The notes under the pieces: model-generated
Seen by the model: the letters and a program-made list of their open reading frames with translations, nothing else
Databases searched by the model: none
What the model was told of the DNA's origin: nothing
NCBI GenBank assembly: GCA_026261815.1
Contig: JAMPIT010000575.1
Span: 40,277,501-40,341,500, forward strand
Length of the DNA: 64,000 nt
DNA from: Monarcha castaneiventris obscurior
Lineage: Eukaryota; Chordata; Aves; Passeriformes; Monarchidae
Direction: 5' to 3'
Part shown: piece after piece, positions 53,909-64,000 of the stretch
How the letters are laid out: each line of letters starts with the position of its first letter
Numbering within the stretch: the stretch's first letter is position 1
Position numbers and translations under genes: made by a program

Positions 53909-56038
53909 CATAAAGGAACTAAGCTCAGTAGAAGGGTCTTCAGAGGTGGTATGTGTAGAACTAAAAATAGATGCTAGCTAGCACATTCAGGCTGAGAGTT
54001 TCAGAAGACCTGAAACACTCATGTCCTGTGTTAAAGAGCGACAAACAGAACAAAAGCACAGATTTACCTTTATAACAGACAGATGACACCGTGTTCTGCC
54101 TGTCTTCCAGACCTTTCAAATACTGTGGACCTGAGTTACCATAGCCCTGAAGTTCATCATGACATTATAGGTTCTGTGCCTCACTGATATGAATGTAAGT
54201 AACTATAAGAATTTCAGTAAGGAAACAATCTCAAAAGCCTAGACCTTTTGAGCTGGAGAAATCTCATTAGGCCCCTATGAGTGTGAGAAGAAAACTTTTG
54301 TGCCCCAGGAGTTGGGCATAAGTTTGCAGCTGCTAAACTGGAGCTACGTCTTTCAACACTTAAGTTCTCACCTTCCATCTTTGAGATGCTGGATGATGAC
54401 TCACTTTCCTCACGTGGATAGAACTGTATTCTGGCAAAGTCTGAACAACAAGCAGATTTCTTGAATAGTTTTGACTTAAAAGATGCTGGGCAAAGTTTAC
54501 TTAACTGAAATAAATAAGTAGGTGCTCAAGAAGTCACTAAACATTTAGCTTAACGCTGATCATTTTTCACTTCAGCTGTCCAGCTGGCTGACTAGTGCTG
54601 AGATGTAGATTTTCCCTGGATAAAATGCCTTGCCAATAATGAATGTGCACTAAACTGCCATTCAAGAAAGGTTTAAGGTTTAATGATCACCTGGCTAATG
54701 CCCTTGTCTTTGATTTGTTATCAAAACCACAATGATTTTATTTATCTTTTCTTCAAGAGGCAGTTTTAGAAGATATATACACCCATGCACACAAATGTGC
54801 CTAGATAAACAAATATAAATTAATTTGCTGGCAATGTAATTTTTGAGATTTCTACAGATTCAGCATTTTGAATTGCACTTAGAAAAATGGAGTCAAAATG
54901 TTCTGATTCAAGATGTTCAGCTGTGTTCAGAGTGCAATATGCTGTAGTTAACTTTTGTAAAGAAAAATCAGTTTCCATGTCCTTTGTCATCTTTGGTACT
55001 CCAGACTTTGTCATTGTAGAGTTTATCATAATAGAGTACCACAGAAAATAAAGGTTTTGAAAGATTTAGTGAAGGATTGGACATTTAATTTCATAATGAT
55101 ATCCACATTTCAAAAACATGCTAATTTATTAACTTTTAATAGAACTACAGGGATAAATCTGTATTTTAAATTGAAATATTGCTCTAGACAGGCCTGCTGT
55201 GTCATTTTCCCTTGTCTACCTTCTTAAAGCTAAGTCATCAGCATTGTCCTATATGTGCCAAGACCCCCCCTCCTTCAAATTTTCTCACTGGAATAACAAG
55301 GAACTAATATTTACAGTCAAAGAGCATTGAACATCTTGTGATATTATCTGTTGTTCATCAAGGATTTAGACATGATAGAAGACAAGTAATTTTTTCTTTG
55401 TTAATTGGATTGAGCAGCATATGAGCACTAAGGTTATATTTCTGTATTTATTACTGATAGTGCCGAATTTTCTGGATTATCCAGGTTTTTCTGTATAGAG
55501 TGTTTAATTGTTCAAAAAGACCATTTAAAAAAAATCTTACCTTAAATAAATGCTGTCTATATCTAATTCTAGCCCAAATACAGATGGTATTTTTTAAAGC
55601 TACAGCAAATAAAGTGGGCTGAAACTACTTTTTTTTCTTCCCTTTATGATAATATTCTATATACACAGCTCAAATCTAGCTTCAAAATTTTACAGGCTGA
55701 GGTGCTGATCTATTCCTCTGAAGCCTGAGGGTATGCACTTTTTCATGTTTTGTTGATTTGTCATTGAAAAAAGGGTCCATAAATTCACTGAAACTCATCA
55801 AAATAAGGTACTTCCCCCAAGTCTCAAGTCAAGAAATTGTTATGCCTAGTTTTCTTTTGCACAATGTGTGCTGTTTCTAGCAACATTGTACAATGATAGC
55901 TCTGGCAAAATTGCAGACTTCTGTACTAAGTAGGCACACTGTGAAACGAAAAGAAACTGATTTCAATGTTTTATGCAATCTTTTATTTCTTGAGTGTAGT
56001 GAGGAGCAGAAAGTCCAAAACAGGGTTTTCTAACAGCA

Positions 56039-56077
<39 letters not shown>

Positions 56078-56526
56078 GAGAGGATTTCCACCTCAATAGT
56101 ACAACATTAATATAAACATCGTTCACTGGTGAGAGATAATCACAGTGTGTTTTCTCTTTATCATTTTTAGTGTCAGAAGTCAGAGAAAGTGTCAAGACAT
56201 GCCAGGACTGAGGCTGTCATATTCAGTTGCATGAATGAGTACTGAGTTTGGACATCTGTTCTCAAACTTCTCATAGAGGGGCCCAATCTTTTTTCCCTTC
56301 TTCATATTTACAGATACATATAGTACAGTATGAATGCCAGGCTGCCCATCTGTCTGCCTAGCTATCTGTGAGCAGTCTTTGGCATGCTCCAAAAGTCTTC
56401 ATTTCAGCCACTCACTCCTTCCTGAACATCAAACTGTCCATTTCTTTCCCTTCTGAAATGCTCTTCCACCTACCTCTTATGTTTAGGAAACCAATACCCA
56501 TGAATTCAGAGGAGGAGTTGCACCCC
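56039..56526 (-). mobile_element. Possible poly(A)-tailed retroposed insertion, antisense
   Basis: A run of 33 T at 56042-56074 would be the poly(A) tail of a sequence lying on the - strand to its right. A 10-bp direct repeat, TCTAACAGCA, lies just outside at 56029-56038 and 56527-56536, as expected for a target-site duplication. Between them is about 450 bases of mixed composition without a recognised family. A 66-codon antisense ORF at 56192-56392 shows no domain. No AATAAA is visible near the tail on -, which weakens the processed-transcript reading. CR1 does not leave poly(A) tails, so such an insert would be unusual in a bird. The tract could also be a simple T expansion. Confidence 0.35.
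56042..56074. repeat. Poly(T) tract, 33 bp
   Basis: An uninterrupted run of 33 T, the longest homopolymer in the window and a place where assembly and sequencing length may be unreliable. Confidence 0.95.
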
Positions 56527-58908
56527 TCTAACAGCAGTCAAAGATGAAATGTTTTAAAAGAGAAAGAAGGAGGTGAACAAGAAAGCAGCCAGAAGTAAAA
56601 CACTTTACTGAGTGTTTTAACTGAGGCTTAAATACATTTCTAGATTTAGAAATTACAGAAAGAGAGGAAGAGAAAAGGCACATATCCTAATGAATGTTTT
56701 GTAAAGATCTAATCCATAAGCAATAGGTAGCTTTTCCAGATGTTTCTGCACCATTTGTTTTCACAGCATGGTGTAATTTAGTTTCAACCTTTTGAATTCA
56801 TGGTCATTTGTCTGGGTTTAGTTCAAATATGTCTAACATAATGACATCTCATTCACTTTGTTGGTTAGGTTCCTTAATGTGCTATAAGATTTAGTTCATT
56901 GTTCATTACCGCTCAAGATTTATTTGTTTTCAGTATGTGACTTATTTGTCACCATTATCTATGCAGTTACAGATACACTGTTCTGTGCCCACAGATTTTG
57001 CTTTTATTGAGTTAACATTATAAAAACAATTTATTTAGTTTACTCAGCTGGGTCTGGCAAAGTCATCTATGTACCACTGTTGGGAATTTGAATTAGGTTG
57101 CTCAGTCTTTGAATACTACTTATTTTTTAGTTGAAAGTAATAAATGAAGATGGCACTTCCATTTCCATGTTTGAGCATATGCTTTATCAATTTCTTAGAG
57201 TGACATTTTGTTTTATTTCTTGTGCAATGGTACAGATCTCATTCATTTGTACACTGCAGACATTGAAATTCTGGATTCTTTCTCTCTTCTTTTGAGCTTG
57301 AACTAGACAGCTGCTTTGGAACAAAAGCTTCTGTGTTTTATAAAGATAAAGATATGTTTAAAAAATGTAGAAAATTCTATTTATATAAGCACACACCACA
57401 TATATCTGCCTAGATATTTATATCTAGATATTTAAATCTAGGAATGACAGGAGACCCCATCGTTATCATCCATCTCCATTTTGTAATGAAGCACAGAAGG
57501 TTTTTTTGTCGTTGTTTAAAGGAGAAAACAGATGACTTTGTCTGTCACCCTAAATTTATTAATTAAAATAAAACTAAGAAGAAAAACCATCATATTTTTA
57601 GAAAATAGTTATGAAAGTATTGTGGGACATTCTTAGTTATTGTGTGGCTGAATTCTTAATCCAGAATTACTGCGCAGTGAAGATCTAAGCATAGAAATAA
57701 CACAAGGGAAAGGAAAAGGACTATCTTTCAGTAGCCAAATAATACAGTTGAAAATCAAATAAAGTTTTGCGATTACTTTCTGCAGATATTCTAAATCTAT
57801 AGGGAGCTACTGCAAGAGTTTTGTCTTTTTTTGGTCTTCTATCTTGATGGGTCTCAGCAAATTGATCAGCTGTTGTAATGTTTCAAATTAATAGTTTTTT
57901 CAAGAGGCCATGGTTAAACAGGTGCTGCCATAGTTACTACATGATGGATTACAAAAATATATGAGCTACATTCACAGGATTCTCTGTTTGGTAGAAAGAC
58001 AGTAATGAACATGAATGTGACAATGTTTTTCCATCAGTAGCTTATTCCAGGCATATGTGCTGAGTTTGGGCTCTAATATCAAGTCTGTTAAATGCCATGC
58101 ATGTCGTCTGCCTAGTATAAGATCTAATTGTACCAGTTTTGAGGGACTGTGCAGGCTGGAAGGGGAAATGTTTTACATTTCCTCCTAAAAGTGTCCCAAA
58201 GGAATTTTCTTAGGTACAAATTTAAAAATAAATACTATGTGGGCTAGAAGTAGGGCTTTCTGGAATACCAAAAGTATTCAAGTGTGTATGACAACAGCCT
58301 AGAACCAGATTTTTATATTCATTAACAGGGTGATTTTCCAGTTCCAAGTGGAAGCACAGAGGTGCCTGTAGCACTCAGGTAAATTTGTTACCACTGTGCT
58401 TCTTCTGACTACACCTTCACTGTGCATATTACAGGTGTTTTGCATCTCAAACTCTTTCAAAATACAACTATAATATTGTACTTATTGTAGTAATGATGAG
58501 AAAGTGATCGTATGCTGGTGGTTTGTCAGTCTTTTCCACTTTGAAACAGAGGAAGTGTGTCTATCAAAGGCAGGTAGGTGAAAGAAACATTAGAAGCAGT
58601 TATTATATTCATTAACTAAGATATTTTAGCTGTTGCTGAGAAGACTTTTAATCTTATATCAAATGTGAAAAGCATCCATTAGGGGAAAATTCCATTAGTA
58701 TGTTATAATTAATTTTTTTTTCTATTATGTTAACATATTGATTTTAAATAATACATGTATACATCTCAATTCCTGTAATGTGGTACAAGACAAATTTCAC
58801 TCCCTACATGCACTGAGTTCAAACCTATTCCATAAAAATTTAAAAGTCTGTCAAATAGAGCAGTAGGAGCATTGTATTCTACACTGGTGAAATTTTGTTG
58901 TTTGGCAG

Positions 58909-59126
58909 AAGCTCCTCCTATGGCTGTGACTCACAAGACAGTAAATTCATTTTCAGATTGCTTTTCTGAAACCAAATGTGCTGAAGCTATGTTAGAAAAC
59001 ACTGAAGCACAAAAGCAATCTGCTGATCAAGAATTGCTGGAGTTTTTTAAACAAAAATAAAGCCTCAGTAAACTTTGTGTGAGTTAAGTAGTATGTCCTC
59101 CCATGCTATTGAAAAGCAAAAATAAA
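58909..59126 (+). other. Terminal-exon-like block, unrecognised
   Basis: A T-rich stretch ends in TTTGTTGTTTGGCAG at 58908. After it an open frame of about 50 codons runs to TAA at 59058-59060. It includes APPMAVTHKTVNSFSDCF and AEAMLENTEAQ, and ends QELLEFFKQK. An AATAAA follows at 59121-59126. Acceptor, coding stretch, stop and poly(A) signal are thus in the right order for a last exon on the CNTN6 strand. I recognise no family. It is not the expected CNTN6 Ig5 exon, and CNTN6 cannot end here in its full-length form. It may be an alternative last exon, part of a nested gene, a retrocopy fragment or chance. Confidence 0.2.
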
Positions 59127-60331
59127 AACATAAGACTACCATAAACTCTTAATTTTGACTAAATGGATGGAAATGCCTATTGTTCTTCTGCCTCAAATTT
59201 ATGGTAGAAAGTGATCCAGCATGACTGTGAAATGAGAGAGTAAGAGACACTTGTAGTTAGAAACCGTTGTTTCATCTGTTAAAAAAATACACAGTCCTTC
59301 CCTATGTTTCAGAGCTAAATATAGCAAATTTTAATTAAATATGCCTCTGCTTGGAAAGATATTTTTAACAATCCACCCTGTTTCCACTTTAAGCAGATGT
59401 TTCCAGTGCATTTTCTGTGTCTTTGTTTCTTTGATGTATGAACATTTAAATTGAATTTCTGCATTTGTGGGTCTCATTTTAACAGTTTCCTGTTAATTAG
59501 ATCAAATGAAATGAAATCTTATGTCTAGTGTCCCAACATGAAGATCAAGAACTAGTGCAACTCCATAAAATGAAATGCAATTCATTATTTAACTGCCAAG
59601 ATATTAATTGTTTAGATCTGGTGATTAATTCATTTGACATTTACAAAGATGAAAATGGTAATTCTGTAATTAATTAGAGAGAGGCATATTGTCTTAAATG
59701 AATCAAGCTTCAATCTGTAAATCTCAACCAACACAGGCTTAATTTAAATTGAAACACTTTAAATTCCTTTTATTTAATATTTTCTGATAAAGATGGTGAT
59801 TTTTGCCCAACGGGCAACATTTTGCACATGAAAATAATACTCCAATAGTAATTCAGGATTTCTGTTCAAGCACCAATGATTTATTCAAACAAATTTCCAT
59901 ACATAAGGATATTGATATGTAAAATAAGTTATAAAGAGGATGCAATAAGGCTTGTGCTATTTATTTGGAAGTCAGTTCTTTTACTTGCTATAAAGTTTAG
60001 ACAAAACCGATGAAATTAATTTTTGAAGTCCCTGTCTTTGATCACAAATTTTATTCTTTTCTTTCATCCCATCTCATAGTGAGTGCTTCAAATGAAGGGC
60101 CAAACTGTGGATATTGTACACTTTTTATATGAGTAGTGATGTAGTATGTTGAATACTACAACTATTATTTCAAATATTCTGATCAAAATATGCTAATTTT
60201 TTGTTCAAACCCAAGGGATTCTGGAAATCTGGGGGAAAGAAAAATAACAACCTGTAGCAAATTTGATCCTTCCACAACTAATATTATCCCCAGAATACTT
60301 GAATATCACCTAAACATTAATTTTCTGGTAC

Positions 60332-60357
60332 TAAAATATTATCCTAAAATATTATCC
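60332..60357. repeat. 13-bp tandem duplication
   Basis: Two exact adjacent copies of TAAAATATTATCC. They fall within a 161-codon open frame (60190-60675) that I do not consider a gene. Confidence 0.85.
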
Positions 60358-62118
60358 TTTTTCCTATCATGCTTATTTTCACACACATGGATAGGAAACC
60401 AGTATAATTTGTATTTAAAACACACGTTTGTACCATCACAGCTAACAATATGGTGCAAGACCAGTGTTGCATCCAAGATTTTCTTGGTGGTCTACATTTT
60501 TCTCTTGATTATAAACAAGTGGCTAGTGGGCTACAGAATTCTGATTGAGTTTGAAATTCAGGCAGAACATCAGCCAAAAATTTCCTTTAGTGGATACCTA
60601 CTCCCAAAAGGTGACCTTGGAAACAAATGTCCGCAGTGGTCTGTTAGGCTTACGTGCTGCCTACAACCTGGTTGAATTTCTGTAGTAAAGCAGGAGCAAA
60701 GCAGAAGGAAAGGTTTTGTCATTATTGTGTTACAGGAAAGACTAGCTGTGAGTATTTGTAGAGATAAAAGATTTCATCTTCAAAGAGAAAATTAGAATTG
60801 GATTAAAGTCAACCTAGGAAAAAAAAAGAGAAAATAAAAAAAAACTTGAGTGATGATGCAACTGTAAAAACTAAAGCATAGTTGTACTTAAACAAGATCT
60901 CAAACACTATATCTTCAAACACTCAGATGTGAAACCAGATCAGAAAAGTGTCTAATGAGATTAAACCTATATCTTGACTCAAAGCCCCTTGCTTTCTGGT
61001 GAACTTCGGGCTTTGAGTTTGTAGCGATGTATAATACCAACAACATGAACATTCCCATTTTCAGATGAAAAAAACTGTAGAATATGTGATCTTAGCTTGC
61101 AGCTATAAGGTTCCTTTATAGTCACAGCGAACATGAATCTTTCATCTCACCCTTTGGTGTTTTTTTTGATTTTATTATGACAGCTTTGCCTGGGGGCTTC
61201 AATGTGTAGTATTTTATCTTTGATTATTTTAACACTACCTTGCCTTCTTTACTAATTGTGACTTTTGAATCACAGTGCCCAAACACTAAAGGAGTGCAGA
61301 AAAGAGCTGGAGTTCATTCTGAGGGTGCATAGGCTGCAAAAAAATGTCCAGCATTTTCTTCATCCCAATCTGTCCTTCCCCACTCTTCTAATATCTGCTG
61401 TCCTTCCTATGCAAAACTCATGAAAGTGCCTGGCCCTTCAGAAAATTGGTTAGAGTGTAGCAAAAAAGTTTTCTTGTGCCTTCACTGTTATTTGTATATC
61501 TTTGCAAGGATAGGAGTAATAGCCATCTTAATTATGTTCTTTGCTTAACCATCATCAGGCCTGAGGTAAGACATTCTTAGTAAATTAGACAGTCATTACT
61601 TTATTCATTAAATAAACACAAAATGTAGAGAAACAAATTACAAATACATCTCATTCCAGGCTGACCAAGAAAATCTCTTAGATACAAATCACAATTAGGT
61701 AGAAAGAGTAGCCTGTGAAAGAGCAGTCAATGGACCATGGTTCATAAATGACTCAAAGGTCTCAAACTCTTCACACAGGTATAGTGACCACTAATGACCT
61801 CTTTGCAAGGATAATTACTGCAAATCCATACTTATTTCATGTTTGGCAGTAGGACCAACTGATTAACAAACTGATTTACCTCCTGTTCACGTCACTGCTG
61901 AGCAACTGAAGAGGCAGGCTGTTCATTTGTTCTGCTACAGACTACAGGCATTGAACGTGGCTTCCCTTCTCAAATTACAGAAGCAGCTACACTCAAATTG
62001 CTGAGCATTGATTCTGCATTCATTGCATCTCCTTTCGTATGAGGAAAAACCCATGACCTTTTACATTGCCATTTATTTTAAGACTATTTTCTTTTTTTTC
62101 TACCAGCTGTTCCTATTT

Positions 62119-62475
62119 TCATAGAACCATAGAATCATAGAATCAAAGAATGATAGAATAGATTGGGTTGAAAGTCATCCCCTAGTGTCCCTTGCAATGA
62201 ACAGGGAGACCTTCAGCTAGATCATGCTGCTCAGGGCTCCATCAAACCTGACCTTTTTTCCAGGGGTCGGTTATCCATCACCTCTCTGGGCAATCTGTTC
62301 TAGTCTTTCACCACCCTCATCATTAAAAATTCCTTCCTTATTTGTAGTCCTAAGGTCCCCTCTTTCAGTTTAGAACCATTGCATGTTGTCCTATCACTAC
62401 AGGGCCCATTACAAAATTTGACCACATCTTTCTTCTAAGCCTGCTTTAAGCATGGGAAGGATGCTTTTCTAAGTG
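62119..62475 (-). mobile_element. CR1 LINE 3' fragment, antisense
   Basis: On + it opens with tandem, partly decayed units of the form ATAGAATC (ATAGAACC, ATAGAATC, AAAGAATG, ATAGAATA), the complement of the CR1 3'-terminal repeat. It then runs through GATTGGGTTGAAAGTCATCC, ACCTCTCTGGGCAATCTGTT, CATTAAAAATTCCTTCCTTA and TAGAACCATTGCATGTTGTC to a decayed part near 62475. It lacks coding capacity. It has the clearest terminal repeat of the window's CR1 pieces. Confidence 0.9.
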
Positions 62476-64000
62476 TGAGGGACAACAGTGGAAGATTGAT
62501 AGTAGAGGACTCATAAAGGTAACATTACTGCATTATAAAAATAAACTAATTGAGCTAGTTTGATTTAGCTCAGATATCTCACAAGTCATACTATCAGTTT
62601 GTATTTGAGTACGAATCTCCTTAGAGTCAATATTTGAAGATATGAATCAAAGTATCTCCACAATAAAGGTAAGACCATAAGTTGGAGTGCTTTATATAGG
62701 TCCATAAATAAAAGTCCATCTATGAGCTTGGAACGAGTGAAGCAGCACATTGAATATACATATATTTCTGGATATCACATACTGAGCATTATCAAGGTAA
62801 ATCTCCACCCTTTTTTTTAGGTTTTAAACTACACCCCACTCTCAAACGGATGTTTTTGTCTAATCCTTGTAGCAAAGATTCCACCTCACTGTGTTCCCTT
62901 CCACAGCTCCACTGCTAAATGACAGCTTAGGTTTCCACTCTCAATAAAAACAATAAATAAAATTATCTTATAAAAAAGGTTTTCATATTTGCTGACTATG
63001 CATGGAAGAAGCTATGAAATCTTGAATTAAAAGAAAGGTCAATTACTCTTTACATTCTTCTACTTTTGCGAAATTCATAAATAATCTAATAATCATATCC
63101 AAGCAACTATGTGAAGAGCACTGCAAAGGGTCTGAGTTCAAACACTCAGAAAAAAGGGGAAAGAGATGTATGAGGTTATAAGTGTAATCTCAGTTCAGCA
63201 GGAATTCAAGTGTGATAAGAGCATGAGTCAGAGTTTTGAGGATTTTTCTGCAATTTTCATCAAAGTGACCATGCCTAAAGCACCAAAAAACTTTGAACCA
63301 TAGGAGCTATGCTTTTTTAGAAGCAAAGTAATATCAAGGACCATTTTTTAAATGAAGAAAACTTGGCAACAGAAAGGTGAAATTATAAACAGGTTATCCC
63401 CATCCACCCTGTCCTTGGAAGGCTCATCCTTCCCTTCAGGTTTGCTCTTAGTTCAGCAATCTTTCATCAGGTTTCAATAAACCTGTATGTTCCTCTCTGT
63501 ATCCCTGGGAAAATTATCTTTCTTTTCATTGCCTCTGATCCCTGACTGTGTCTTTTTCCAGACCTCTGAAGAGAGGGAAAAAGAGATGCCAACACAGTGA
63601 ACTACAAAATGACAGGCAAAACTTGTGCCATCTGTCACTACCTGCTCTTAGGACACATTCACATTACTGCCTTTAGATACTTAGTTTAGTCTTGCCAGGT
63701 CCCTGGGAAGTAGTCACCTGGTATAATATATTCGGAGTACACAAGTAAAGTTATTAAAAATAGATTAAAATTCTTTTAAATGGCTGGAAAATAATTCTGT
63801 GTGCAAAAGTGAGACGTGATTATATAAGAAGTAGTGAGGTCTCTGTTGATTCAGTACTCCTCTCTGTCATCCTGAGAAGGGAGCTTGCTATAGTACAGCT
63901 ATATAAAATTATAAAATGTGGGGTTTTTTCTGATTAGTCTATCTGTATAATTATAGGACACAGCTGTGTATCTGGCAGTGGGTTATCCCCAGTGACTTAG

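Larger units (their letters stand above)
1..64000 (+). other. CNTN6: CNTN6 (contactin-6) gene, internal portion
   Basis: The window is read as an internal part of the contactin-6 gene because four consecutive exons on the + strand encode contactin Ig domains 3 to 5 in order, with matching phases. Contactin-6 is a GPI-anchored neuronal cell-surface protein with six Ig domains and four fibronectin type III domains. It acts in neurite growth and synapse formation, and reported partners include PTPRG, CHL1 and Notch. Paralogue choice rests on recognised CNTN6-type stretches such as [14 protein letters not shown] and [14 protein letters not shown], which differ from the equivalent parts of CNTN3, CNTN4 and CNTN5 as I recall them. 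The signal peptide, Ig1-Ig2, the fibronectin domains, the GPI signal and the promoter are all outside the window. That the gene spans both window edges is inferred from the lack of first and last exons. Confidence 0.88.
22952..64000 (+). other. CNTN6: Long CNTN6 intron (5' part, over 41 kb)
   Basis: No further contactin exon is visible. I looked for the Ig5 second half, expected to contain a Pro-Asp-Gly-Ser-Leu-like turn and a Tyr-x-Cys-Arg motif, and found none on +. The segment is therefore read as one intron, which is an inference. It is AT-rich, with transposon pieces given as separate entries. The stretches 22952-27850, 28410-35040, 40170-46660, 49284-56028 and 56537-58900 otherwise hold nothing I recognise. 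A GC-richer patch at about 31520-31900 and an AT-only-like island at about 45700-45840 stand out in composition. Confidence 0.65.

Noticed and set aside
60190..60675. Longest open frame in the window, 161 codons on +
   Set aside because: Composition is rich in Ile, Leu, Phe, Lys and Ser as expected for AT-rich chance frames. There is no recognisable domain, and it contains a 13-bp tandem duplication within the frame.

Overview
This is an AT-rich, gene-poor vertebrate window, almost certainly from a bird. Two things point there. Several copies of CR1 (the dominant avian LINE) carry the typical 3' end built on the 8-mer ATTCTATG, and two LTR pieces look like avian endogenous retroviruses. CR1 also occurs in other reptiles. 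The bird call therefore rests on the combination, and I cannot name the species.

The only gene I can support is CNTN6 (contactin-6, NB-3), a GPI-anchored neuronal adhesion protein of the immunoglobulin superfamily, read on the + strand. Four internal coding exons lie in the first 23 kb: 11849-12030, 18931-19067, 20599-20728 and 22801-22951. Together they give 600 coding bases, about 200 codons. They cover the end of Ig domain 3, all of Ig domain 4 and the first half of Ig domain 5. Splice sites and reading phases agree across all three junctions. Neither end of the gene is present: the window opens inside an upstream intron and closes inside a downstream one.

Layout: 1-11848 is the 3' part of an upstream intron, with one CR1 piece and a few short tandem repeats. 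12031-22800 holds three complete introns of 6.9, 1.5 and 2.1 kb. 22952-64000 has no further CNTN6 exon that I can find, so it is read as the 5' part of one intron longer than 41 kb. That intron holds five CR1 pieces, all antisense to CNTN6. It also holds a degraded LTR (35048-35257), a clean solo LTR with a perfect 6-bp target duplication (39801-40163), and a possible poly(A)-tailed insertion flanked by 10-bp repeats (about 56039-56526). Other contents are A/C-rich low-complexity tracts and two unexplained exon-like or ORF-like patches (36786-37028 antisense and 58909-59126 sense).

I see no rRNA or convincing tRNA gene, no CRISPR array and no bacterial-type operon. I found no clear new biological system. 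The points most worth checking are the phase-symmetric Ig4 exon pair, the very long intron with its weak donor site, the solo LTR, the poly(T)-marked insertion and the exon-like block near 58.9 kb.
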